7,531 nt of DNA from Clostridia bacterium (GCA_017395715.1 JAFQNZ010000233.1:1-7531), one strand, 5' to 3'. Shown: positions 1 through 6,026, numbered from the stretch's first letter. Translations and numbers: made by a program. The notes: a model not told the origin generated them from the letters alone.

Positions 1-528
1 AATTTTGCCTCGCCCTACTATCTTGCCAAAAAGCTGCTTCCCAAACTCGAAGAGCGCGGCGGCAGGCTTGTGGTGGTGGGCAGCATTGCGCATAGCTATT
101 CAAAAAGCGATCCTGACGATGTGGATTTTGTTACGCGTCAAAAGCACTCGCTTTGTTATGGCAACGCCAAGCGCCATTTGATGTATGCCTCCTATCGGCT
201 TTGTGAGGACAAGCACCTTCTTTCGGTGACACATCCCGGTATTGCGGTGACAAACATCACCTCGCACTACCCGAAAGCGGTCTACGCTCTCATCAAATAT
301 CCGATGAAAGTGATCTTTATGTCGCCGAAAAAAGCCTCTCTTTCGATTCTCAAGGGATTGTTCGATACAACCGATGAAGCCGAGTGGATTGGCCCGCGCT
401 TTTTTTCGGTATGGGGACTTCCCAAAAAGAAGCGCTTAAACGATTACGACAAAGAAGAAGCCTCGCGCCTTTTTGCAAAAGCGGAGGAGATCTTCTCTGA
501 ACTTGAAGCACTCCCGAGAGGGGAATGA
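1..528 (+). CDS. Short-chain dehydrogenase/reductase (SDR), C-terminal part, 5' end outside window
   Basis: The frame is open from base 1 and ends with TGA at 526-528, giving 175 residues. It lacks the N-terminal Rossmann TGxxxGxG cofactor motif, which must lie upstream. Visible SDR features, numbered from the first complete codon: an 'NFxxPYYLxxxLLPKL' helix (1-16), the strand VVVGSIAH (24-31) carrying the probable catalytic Ser28, the catalytic YxxxK as Tyr53-Lys57 (YGNAK), and the post-catalytic HPG (78-80) followed by T84-N85. The SIAH...YGNAK spacing resembles retinol-dehydrogenase-like SDRs, which use NAD(P)H to reduce or oxidise alcohol/carbonyl groups; the substrate cannot be told. 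A GTG at 70 could be mistaken for a start, but conserved SDR sequence runs upstream of it. The stop codon abuts the stop codon of the convergent lipid kinase gene, with no bases between. Confidence 0.85.
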   Translation, partial: NFASPYYLAKKLLPKLEERGGRLVVVGSIAHSYSKSDPDDVDFVTRQKHSLCYGNAKRHLMYASYRLCEDKHLLSVTHPGIAVTNITSHYPKAVYALIKYPMKVIFMSPKKASLSILKGLFDTTDEAEWIGPRFFSVWGLPKKKRLNDYDKEEASRLFAKAEEIFSELEALPRGE

Positions 529-1416
529 TCATTTGCGGATGATGTTGACAGCAGAGGGAAGACACTTAACTTCAATTTCGCTGAAGCTGCCGCCGTTATC
601 ACCGTCAAGCGTGAACGCGATCGGGGTTTTCGAGTGAATCTTGACAAACGATGTTTGCACAAGCTTGACAAGATCGTTGTTGTAGTCTTTGGCGGCAATG
701 GCGTAAACGATCTCTTCAAGATCGATAAGGCTGTGCGGTCGCGAGATGATCAGAAGCTCAAATTTTCCGTCGGCAAGGATTGAAGGATCGTTTTCGTAGC
801 GGATCATGCCGCTGCCAAGATAATAGGTGTTGGAAATACCGCAGAAGGTGACGTCCTGATTGTGAATGACTCCGCCTTCGTACTCAAAGGTAACGTCATA
901 GCTCGGAAGATCGAGCAGTTCGGAGGCACCGTTTAAGATATACGCAAGGCTTCCGAGAAGCTGTTTGGCTTCGGGCGGTGTGGAGTAAGAGGTTTTGGTA
1001 AAGGAGCCGAAGGATGCGGTATAGATAAAGGTTTGATCGCCGAGCATACCGATGTCATGCGGGTACGCCTTGTTTTGGCAGACATATTTTGCCGCTTCTT
1101 GGATATCCTTGGGAATGCCAAGCGTATGCGCCACATCGTTAGCCGTGCCGCAGGGCAGATAGCCGATCTTGATCTTATCGCGGTGCGGATTGTCAAGAAG
1201 ACCTTTGATCGCGCCCGACAGGGTGCCGTCACCGCCGCATACGATCAAGGTGGGATAAAGGCAGGTTTTGGCAGTTTCTACAAGGTCGCTTGTGGATTTT
1301 GTGATATGGACGGTCAATTCATATTTTTTCGAAAGTGCCAACACAATGTCAAAAAAGCTTTCTTTGGCAACATGCTTTCCGGAAACCGGATTGACGATCA
1401 ACAATGCTTTTTTCAT
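529..1416 (-). CDS. Diacylglycerol/lipid kinase, YegS/DgkB/BmrU family
   Basis: A 295-residue protein, the usual length for bacterial soluble lipid kinases of the DAGK catalytic family (DgkB, YegS, BmrU). These use ATP to phosphorylate diacylglycerol or a related lipid at the inner face of the membrane. Family motifs seen: NPVSGK at 9-14, the nucleotide-binding GGDGTL at 61-66, LPCGTANDVA at 87-96, a segment with ADGKFELLI at 215-223, and DGD at 271-273 in the C-terminal domain. No membrane segment is evident. The start is ATG at 1416, with AAGGAG at 1425-1430 placed 8 nt upstream. It lies 30 bp after the P-type ATPase gene on the same strand with no terminator between, so it looks like the last gene of the metal operon. 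Its TGA touches the stop of the convergent SDR gene. The exact lipid substrate is not resolvable from sequence. Confidence 0.93.
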   Translation of the reverse strand: MKKALLIVNPVSGKHVAKESFFDIVLALSKKYELTVHITKSTSDLVETAKTCLYPTLIVCGGDGTLSGAIKGLLDNPHRDKIKIGYLPCGTANDVAHTLGIPKDIQEAAKYVCQNKAYPHDIGMLGDQTFIYTASFGSFTKTSYSTPPEAKQLLGSLAYILNGASELLDLPSYDVTFEYEGGVIHNQDVTFCGISNTYYLGSGMIRYENDPSILADGKFELLIISRPHSLIDLEEIVYAIAAKDYNNDLVKLVQTSFVKIHSKTPIAFTLDGDNGGSFSEIEVKCLPSAVNIIRK

Positions 1417-1446
1417 GGGTCAAACTCCTTTGGATCAACAGGGATG

Positions 1447-3303
1447 TTATTTTTTATGATAGTGCAGGGTGCGGATGGCGTTGCAAATGGCAAGCACCGA
1501 AACGCCCACATCGGCAAAGATGGCAAGCCACAAATTGGCGTATCCGAGTGCGCCGAGCAGCATGACGGCAAATTTCACAAAGAGGGCAAAGGCGATGTTT
1601 TCTTTGACGATTCTGAGCGAAAAACGTGAGAGCGCAATGGCAAACGCCACTTTCGAGGGGTCATCGTCGGTAAGGACGGCGTCGGCAGATTCCACGGCGG
1701 CATCCGAGCCAAGCCCTCCCATGGCAAAGCCCACAGTTGCCGTGGCAAGCACGGGGGCATCGTTGATGCCGTCGCCTGCAAACAACGTTTTGCCGAGCTT
1801 ATTGCCCTCTTTCACAAAGCGGGCTTTGTCTTCGGGCAAGAGTGCGCCGTATGCTTCGTCAAAGGCAAGCCGCTTTTGCATATCTTTTACGGTATTTTCT
1901 CGGTCGCCCGACAAAATTACGCTTTTCACCGAAAGGTCTTTCAGCGATTTGGCAAGAGTCAAAGCTTCTTCTTTGGGAGCATCGGCAAGAGAAATACTGC
2001 CGTAGTAGCAGGAATCGACGGCAAGATACAATACCGTTTCGGAGGAATCACCCGCTTCAACGGGGGCGAGCTCCTTTTCCAAAAATTCTTTTTTACCAAG
2101 TAACAACGCTTTTCCGCGGTAGAGGGCAGAGACGCCCATGCCGCGGACTTCTTTTTGCAGGGAGAGTTCGTTTTGGTCAAAGGAAATCTCAGAAAAAGCG
2201 GCGGCAAGCGGGTGTGTTGAGCCGTATTCGCACGCGGCGGCGTATTCAAGGAGCTTTTCGGGGTCGTATTCGGTGTTGACGCTTTGAATCTTGAATTTGC
2301 CGCGGGTCAGCGTGCCTGTTTTGTCAAAATACGCGGTCTTGACCGAGGCAAGCTCTTCGATGGCGGCGGTGGATTTGAAGACAATGCCGTTGCGCGCTCC
2401 GGCCCCCGATGCGCCGAAAAAGGCAAGCGGTACCGAGATCACAAGCGCACAAGGGCAGGAAATCACAAGAAACGTGAGAGCGCGGTGGATAAATGTCGGG
2501 AGCGCTGTCAGATAGCCTGCCGATGAAAAGAGAGGGAAGAAAAATGCCACAACCAGCGCGGAAAATACCACAATGGGGGTATAAAAGAGCGAAAAACGGG
2601 TGATAAAACGCTCGTGCTTGCCCTTGTTTTCCAGTGCTTCTTCCATCAAAGAGAGGATGCGCGCGGTGGAAGAATTTTCGCTTGTATGGGTGGTTTTGAC
2701 CGTGACGGGCGCGTCAATTGCTAAAACGCCTGCGGGGAGCGTGTCGCCCTCTTTTCGATACACGGGGCGGGATTCGCCTGTGAGCGAAGAAAAATCAAAC
2801 AAGGCTTCGCCTTTTTGAATGATGCCGTCAAGCGGCACGCGGCTGCCGGTGGGAATGAGGACAAAGCTGCCCACTTCCACTTCGTCGATCGGCAGAGAAA
2901 CAGCGCTTTCTCCCTGCAAAACAATCGCTTCATCGGGGCAGAGGGAAGCAAGGGCTGAAAGACTCTTTCGCGCTCTTGTGGTGGCAACCGATTCAAACAG
3001 CTCACCGATGCTGAAAAACAAAAGCACGGCAACCGCTTCAAGCGCTTCGCCTAAGGCAAGGGCGCCGATGGTGGCAACTGACATGAGGAATTTTTCGCCG
3101 AATACCTGTCCGTTTCCAATGTCACGCACAGCTGCCCACAAAAGGTCGTAACCGATAAAGAGGTACACGGGCAGAATGATGGCAAGCGTGACAAGGCGGT
3201 TTGTCTTGAAAAACGAGATAAAAAACAGCGCGGCAGCGGTTAAAACAACCGTTACCAAAAAGCGGACAAGCTGTTTTTTCTGCCTGCGGGTGAGTTTTTT
3301 CAT
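1447..3303 (-). CDS. cadA: Zn/Cd/Pb-exporting P1B-type ATPase without N-terminal HMA domain
   Basis: A 618-residue heavy-metal-translocating P-type ATPase that uses ATP to pump divalent soft metals out of the cytoplasm. Seen in order: a Lys/Arg-rich start (1-11), hydrophobic segments at about 12-32, 36-56 and 74-104, the actuator loop with TGES (175-178), a membrane pair at about 240-297 holding the CPC metal site (283-285), the phosphorylation motif DKTGT (327-331), the HP dipeptide of the ATP domain (364-365), SGDRE (465-469), GDGINDAP (510-517), and a final membrane pair at about 570-611. Lys577 and Asp598 match the Lys/Asp pair of the last helices of ZntA-type pumps, which supports Zn/Cd/Pb over Cu. 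The usual N-terminal HMA domain is missing; the gene just upstream supplies one. ATG at 3303 is 4 nt after that gene's TAA and has no good ribosome binding site, so translation is probably coupled. Confidence 0.95.
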   Translation of the reverse strand: MKKLTRRQKKQLVRFLVTVVLTAAALFFISFFKTNRLVTLAIILPVYLFIGYDLLWAAVRDIGNGQVFGEKFLMSVATIGALALGEALEAVAVLLFFSIGELFESVATTRARKSLSALASLCPDEAIVLQGESAVSLPIDEVEVGSFVLIPTGSRVPLDGIIQKGEALFDFSSLTGESRPVYRKEGDTLPAGVLAIDAPVTVKTTHTSENSSTARILSLMEEALENKGKHERFITRFSLFYTPIVVFSALVVAFFFPLFSSAGYLTALPTFIHRALTFLVISCPCALVISVPLAFFGASGAGARNGIVFKSTAAIEELASVKTAYFDKTGTLTRGKFKIQSVNTEYDPEKLLEYAAACEYGSTHPLAAAFSEISFDQNELSLQKEVRGMGVSALYRGKALLLGKKEFLEKELAPVEAGDSSETVLYLAVDSCYYGSISLADAPKEEALTLAKSLKDLSVKSVILSGDRENTVKDMQKRLAFDEAYGALLPEDKARFVKEGNKLGKTLFAGDGINDAPVLATATVGFAMGGLGSDAAVESADAVLTDDDPSKVAFAIALSRFSLRIVKENIAFALFVKFAVMLLGALGYANLWLAIFADVGVSVLAICNAIRTLHYHKK

Positions 3304-3307
3304 GGTG

Positions 3308-3529
3308 TTACAGAATAATACGGCAGTCGGGCTCGATCTTTTTGCAGATGGCGGCGGCTTCTTTCATAATAGCGTCAACATCCGCGCCCTCGGCAAAGGT
3401 GATGGTGAGTTTTTGCGACAAAAAGGAGATCGAAGCCGCTTCCACGCCCGAAAGCTTGGCGATGCCTTTTTCCATTTTCGCGGCGCAATGCGCGCAGTCG
3501 AGGTCTTCGAGTTTATAAATCTTTTTCAT
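3308..3529 (-). CDS. Free-standing heavy-metal-associated (HMA) domain protein
   Basis: A 73-residue protein that is essentially one HMA ferredoxin-like domain. The metal site is the DCAHC motif, with Cys12 and Cys15 preceded by Asp11. An acidic residue directly before CxxC is typical of Zn/Cd HMA domains rather than Cu(I) ones. Extra cysteines at 62 and 69 lie near the C-terminus. The start at 3529 was chosen because AAAGGA (3537-3542) sits correctly upstream and the HMA fold begins there; the frame is open further upstream, but that part overlaps the end of the regulator gene and shows no homology. It follows the regulator gene by 19 bp and precedes the ATPase by 4 bp. Likely role: deliver metal to, or regulate, the ATPase that lacks this domain; this is inferred from content and position. 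Confidence 0.9.
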   Translation of the reverse strand: MKKIYKLEDLDCAHCAAKMEKGIAKLSGVEAASISFLSQKLTITFAEGADVDAIMKEAAAICKKIEPDCRIIL

Positions 3530-3548
3530 AGTATATTCCTTTCTTGTG

Positions 3549-3914
3549 TTAATCTTCACGGATGTGGTCGGTGGCGCAGGCGAGGATCGAAACCACGTGA
3601 TCGTCTGCAAGGGAATAATACACCGCCCGTCCTTGGCGGCGGGAGGTGATCAGCTTCATCTGTCTTAAAGCGCGAAGCTGATGCGAAATGGCAGACTGCG
3701 TCATGCCGAGCACTTCGGCAATGTCGCACACGCAGATCTCGCGCGCGGCAAGGGCGGAGAGGATGCGCAGGCGCGTGGGGTCGCCGAAGGCTTTGAACAG
3801 CTCTGCGGCGGCAGAAAATTCCTCCTCGGTAGGAAGGGTGGCTTTGACCTCGCTGACAAGGGCATTATGCTCGTCAAGCGTGTGGCAAAGATGCTTGTTT
3901 TCGTTTTGGTTCAT
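3549..3914 (-). CDS. ArsR/SmtB/CadC-family metal-responsive repressor
   Basis: A 121-residue winged-helix dimeric repressor that releases DNA on binding metal. The core carries FKAFGDPTRLRIL (40-52), the recognition region DIAEVLGMTQSAISHQL (64-80) and the wing SRRQGRAVYYSL (91-102). Two metal sites can be read. An alpha-5 site has Asp104, His106, His117 and Glu120, with the same D-x-H...H-x-x-E spacing as the zinc site of SmtB. An alpha-3 site resembles CadC, with ICVCD (Cys61, Cys63) plus one N-terminal cysteine, Cys10; CadC has two N-terminal cysteines. The start at 3914 is favoured by GAGG at 3921-3924, six bases upstream; an in-frame ATG at 3926 lacks such a site. First gene of the metal operon, with an operator-overlapped promoter just upstream, so it is probably autoregulated. 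Zn is the most likely inducer, with Cd/Pb possible. Confidence 0.94.
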   Translation of the reverse strand: MNQNENKHLCHTLDEHNALVSEVKATLPTEEEFSAAAELFKAFGDPTRLRILSALAAREICVCDIAEVLGMTQSAISHQLRALRQMKLITSRRQGRAVYYSLADDHVVSILACATDHIRED

Positions 3915-3920
3915 GTGTGA

Positions 3921-3924
3921 CCTC
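3921..3924 (-). promoter_or_regulatory. Ribosome binding site deciding the repressor start
   Basis: On the minus strand GAGG is followed by six bases and then ATG at 3914-3912. This favours the 121-residue form over forms starting at 3926 or 3947, which lie over or upstream of this site. Confidence 0.7.
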
Positions 3925-3934
3925 ATTTCAAATA

Positions 3935-3960
3935 AATATGTGAACACTTGCTCATATATT
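3935..3960. promoter_or_regulatory. ArsR/SmtB-type 12-2-12 operator
   Basis: An imperfect inverted repeat: left half AATATGTGAACA (3935-3946), two-base spacer CT (3947-3948), right half TGCTCATATATT (3949-3960). Ten of twelve positions pair. The 12-2-12 architecture with an ATAT-TGA-CA half-site is the known form of SmtB/CadC-type operators. It lies immediately downstream of the -10 box of the repressor promoter, over the predicted start of transcription, so the bound repressor should block initiation of its own operon. Confidence 0.85.
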
Positions 3961-3961
3961 C

Positions 3962-3990
3962 ATAATATCACAGGTATTTTGATTTGTCAA
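3962..3990 (-). promoter_or_regulatory. Sigma-A promoter of the metal operon
   Basis: On the minus strand: -35 TTGACA (3990-3985), a 17-bp spacer, and -10 TATTAT (3967-3962). Predicted transcription starts near 3955, inside the operator, leaving about 40 nt of leader before the repressor ATG at 3914. Only one base of the -10 differs from consensus, so this should be strong when not repressed. Confidence 0.85.
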
Positions 3991-4033
3991 GAGGGAATTT
4001 TGGAATATGGGATTGAGTTGGATGAATGTGCAT

Positions 4034-4062
4034 TTGACATTTCTCTAAGAATTTTTTATAAT
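4034..4062 (+). promoter_or_regulatory. Consensus sigma-A promoter for the ECF sigma operon
   Basis: TTGACA at 4034-4039, exactly 17 bp, then TATAAT at 4057-4062: a full match to the housekeeping consensus. A start near 4069-4071 gives a leader of about 60 nt before the sigma gene. It faces away from the metal operon promoter, with 43 bp between the two -35 boxes. Confidence 0.85.
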
Positions 4063-4129
4063 AAATTCAGCAAATCTTGTAACCAAATGCAAAAAAAGGG
4101 ATCTATATAGGTGAAAGGGGGTAAGAGAT

Positions 4130-4690
4130 ATGACCGATGACAAAATCATTGCGCTGTATTTTGAACGAAACGAAGACGCCATCCAAGAAACAAAGAATAA
4201 ATACAGCCGTTATCTGCTTTCGGTTGCCCAAAGTATTGTTTCAAATCAAGAAGATGCCGAAGAATGCGAAAACAGCACTTATTTTGCCACATGGAACAGC
4301 ATCCCGCCCAACCGTCCGCATTCGCTTTCGGGCTATCTTTCCAAAATCACCCGAAACTTCGCGTTAAAAAAACTACGTACCCAAAAAACCGAAAAGCGCG
4401 GTGGAGGCGAAGCGCTTCTCTCGCTTGGTGAGCTGAACGAATGTATCCCCGCCTCTGCTGCCTTTGATGAAAATCTGACCCGTGAAAATCTTGGCGAGAT
4501 CCTTTCGGCATTCTTAAAAGAATTACCCGACACCGAACAGCGCCTTTTTATCTGCCGTTATTTTCGCTGTGATTCGATTGCAACCCTCGCGCAAAATTTC
4601 GGCATGAAAGAAAGCCGCGTAAAAGTGATGTTGATGCGCACCAGAGAAAAACTTGCCAAACACTTAACCGAGAAAGGAGTTTTCCTATGA
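4130..4690 (+). CDS. ECF-type RNA polymerase sigma factor
   Basis: A 186-residue sigma-70 family protein of extracytoplasmic-function size, with only regions 2 and 4. Region 2 is at about 10-85: a start DDKIIALYFERNEDAI, then DAEECENSTYFATWNSIP (about 42-59) and GYLSKITRNFALKKLR (68-83), the core-binding and -10-reading segments. A linker rich in charged residues follows. Region 4 is at about 120-180, with LPDTEQRLFICRYF and a helix-turn-helix SIATLAQNFGMKESRVKVML, ending in MRTREKLAKHL. It should bind core polymerase and direct it to alternative promoters when its partner releases it. ATG at 4130 has AAAGGGGG (4114-4121) eight bases upstream. Its TGA overlaps the next gene's ATG (ATGA, 4687-4690), showing translational coupling to the probable anti-sigma. 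The set of controlled genes is unknown. Confidence 0.93.
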   Translation: MTDDKIIALYFERNEDAIQETKNKYSRYLLSVAQSIVSNQEDAEECENSTYFATWNSIPPNRPHSLSGYLSKITRNFALKKLRTQKTEKRGGGEALLSLGELNECIPASAAFDENLTRENLGEILSAFLKELPDTEQRLFICRYFRCDSIATLAQNFGMKESRVKVMLMRTREKLAKHLTEKGVFL

Positions 4691-5808
4691 CACAAAGTGA
4701 ATTTTTACAAGATGCCATCGGCATGATCGATGAATCGCTTGTTGAGACTGCCTTGATGACAAATCCCAAACCGCGCCGCCGCGCTGTTTTCTTCGCCGTA
4801 GCCGCTTGCCTTACCGTCATGCTGCTTGCCATTCCCGTTGGCATTTTGTTTGCCAACCGCACCGAAACGCCTGAGGTACCGATTGTTGATACAACATCAG
4901 TCGTGAGCACGCAAACCGCCCTGCCGCCTATCACAACCTCGCCGCTGCCAATCACCTCGATCGGCACAACGCAGTCCTCGCCTGTGCTGATCATTCCCGA
5001 ACAGTACCAAGCTCTATATTTGCCGGGTGCTATGAACGGAATCGGTTCTTCTGCCGGTGCATATTCGGGTGCGCTTTTACAAGGTACGAAAGAATACAAA
5101 AAAACAAATGTGGCGAAACAAATCTTTACTGTATTTGAAACATCCGGTGAATACAAGTACAATAACACACGAAAAACAATTCTTTATCCCTATGATGTTG
5201 ATGTTTTCATGTCTTCAAGCTCGGAAGTTCATCAAAACGCCGAAACGGGTGAGATTGTTTGGTTTTATAGTGTAGCCAATCCGCAAAAGCTTTCTAATTG
5301 TCCGATTTTTACTTCTGAAAGTTCAGAAAGTGACTATATCGCATACGCGAAAAGCATTCTTTCGGATCTTATCTCGGAATCTCTCGATCAATACATGGTA
5401 ACAGTGAAAACCTCACGTATTCACGACGGTATCAAAGAATCTACGTATTACCGTATTTCGTTTGCCAAAACAATTTCCGGAATCCCCTGTCGTGGGGAAT
5501 ACGTAATTGGTATTTTTGAAGACGGCTCGTTTGGAATGTATTCTTTGAAATTTAATAAAGAAGGCTTTGCGCCGTTTGAAAAGCTTGTGATCGACAAAGA
5601 AAAGCTCGATCAGATCGTGATGGCAAATTACGAAATGGACACCGCTTCGTTGAACGTGTTTTCCCATGAATCCCCCGAACACTGGTTATACGTAGAAGAC
5701 GGTGTTTTATGGGCACAGTCCTCGATTGAGTACCGTTACTGGAAAAATGACGTTGAATGGGTGGGGGAACACACCTATATGATCAAATTGGCAGAAGTGC
5801 AACGGTAA
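4687..5808 (+). CDS. Single-pass membrane protein, probable anti-sigma/sensor partner
   Basis: A 373-residue protein with a short cytoplasmic N-terminus (1-32) holding DAIGMIDESLVETAL (9-23), a pattern I know from clostridial anti-sigma-like proteins encoded next to ECF sigmas. It then has a basic stop (KPRRR, 28-32), one membrane helix at about 33-56, and a Thr/Ser/Pro-rich linker (60-100). The remaining 270 or so residues would lie outside the cell; I do not recognise that domain. No HxxxCxxC zinc anti-sigma motif is present. There is no lipobox and no second helix. AAAGGAG at 4673-4679, seven bases before the ATG, lies inside the sigma gene, and the ATGA overlap with the sigma stop argues for a tight stoichiometric pair. 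Role inferred: hold the sigma factor at the membrane until an outside signal is sensed. Anti-sigma activity is not proven by sequence alone. Confidence 0.75.
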   Translation: MTQSEFLQDAIGMIDESLVETALMTNPKPRRRAVFFAVAACLTVMLLAIPVGILFANRTETPEVPIVDTTSVVSTQTALPPITTSPLPITSIGTTQSSPVLIIPEQYQALYLPGAMNGIGSSAGAYSGALLQGTKEYKKTNVAKQIFTVFETSGEYKYNNTRKTILYPYDVDVFMSSSSEVHQNAETGEIVWFYSVANPQKLSNCPIFTSESSESDYIAYAKSILSDLISESLDQYMVTVKTSRIHDGIKESTYYRISFAKTISGIPCRGEYVIGIFEDGSFGMYSLKFNKEGFAPFEKLVIDKEKLDQIVMANYEMDTASLNVFSHESPEHWLYVEDGVLWAQSSIEYRYWKNDVEWVGEHTYMIKLAEVQR

Positions 5809-5818
5809 ATGTTCAAGC

Positions 5819-5853
5819 ATACGGCATATCTCGAAAGAGGTATGCCGTATTTT
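5819..5853 (+). terminator. Intrinsic terminator of the sigma/anti-sigma operon
   Basis: ATACGGCATA (5819-5828) pairs perfectly with TATGCCGTAT (5841-5850). The stem continues inward through a T-G wobble and three pairs to a GAAA tetraloop (5833-5836), 14 pairs in all, and is followed by T residues to 5853. It starts 11 bp after the TAA of the membrane protein gene. There is no T-run on the minus strand, so it acts on plus-strand transcripts. Confidence 0.85.
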
Positions 5854-5924
5854 GGTATGGGAAGAAAAATACACCTCATCCGGATTTACCGTAGACTTAT
5901 TACTGCCCGACAGTACGCCTAAAA

Positions 5925-5960
5925 AGTGTAATACACTATACCTTGCATGGCAAGGAGTGT
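5925..5960 (+). other. Two mutually exclusive stems upstream of a terminator
   Basis: AGTGT (5925-5929) can pair with ACACT (5933-5937). The same ACACT can instead pair with AGTGT (5956-5960), enclosing a second stem CCTTGC (5941-5946) / GCAAGG (5950-5955) with loop ATG. The two folds cannot coexist, and a strong terminator follows directly. It could be a small-RNA or attenuator-like element, or a repeat remnant; no function is assigned. Confidence 0.35.
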
Positions 5961-5961
5961 G

Positions 5962-5999
5962 AAAAAGGACAGAGAATCTTTACATTCTCTGTCCTTTTT
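5962..5999. terminator. Bidirectional intrinsic terminator
   Basis: A perfect 16-bp inverted repeat: AAAAAGGACAGAGAAT (5962-5977) pairs with ATTCTCTGTCCTTTTT (5984-5999) around a 6-nt loop. The T5 run at the end of each strand lets it stop transcripts from both sides. It lies between the rightward sigma operon and the leftward decarboxylase gene, and is the best candidate terminator for the decarboxylase. Confidence 0.85.
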
Positions 6000-6002
6000 G
6001 TC

Positions 6003-6026
6003 CGTAGGGGCGTTCACGCCCCTACG
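6003..6026. repeat. GC-rich palindrome of interspersed-repeat type
   Basis: A perfect 10-bp stem: CGTAGGGGCG (6003-6012) and CGCCCCTACG (6017-6026) with loop TTCA. The GTAGGGGCG lead is shared in form with GTAGGGCGGGGG at 7481, and resembles short intergenic GC-rich repeats that I recall from clostridial genomes. Copy number could not be checked here. It has no T-tract, so it is unlikely to be a terminator. Confidence 0.6.

Noticed and set aside
1033..1629. 198-codon plus-strand open frame opposite the lipid kinase and ATPase genes
   Set aside because: It is antisense to two well-supported genes, spans their boundary, shows no recognisable motif and lacks a good ribosome binding site; it is a shadow frame.
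3340..3350. A-rich run (CAAAAAG on the minus strand) in the HMA gene as a programmed frameshift site to fuse HMA and ATPase
   Set aside because: The ATPase frame is +1 relative to HMA and the run is not in the phase of a canonical -1 slippery heptamer; the ATPase also has its own ATG right after the HMA stop.
5941..5960. Stem-loop CCTTGC-ATG-GCAAGG resembling a tRNA anticodon arm
   Set aside because: There is no 7-nt anticodon loop, no GGTTCGA T-loop, no CCA-side acceptor pairing and no D arm nearby, so it is not a tRNA gene.
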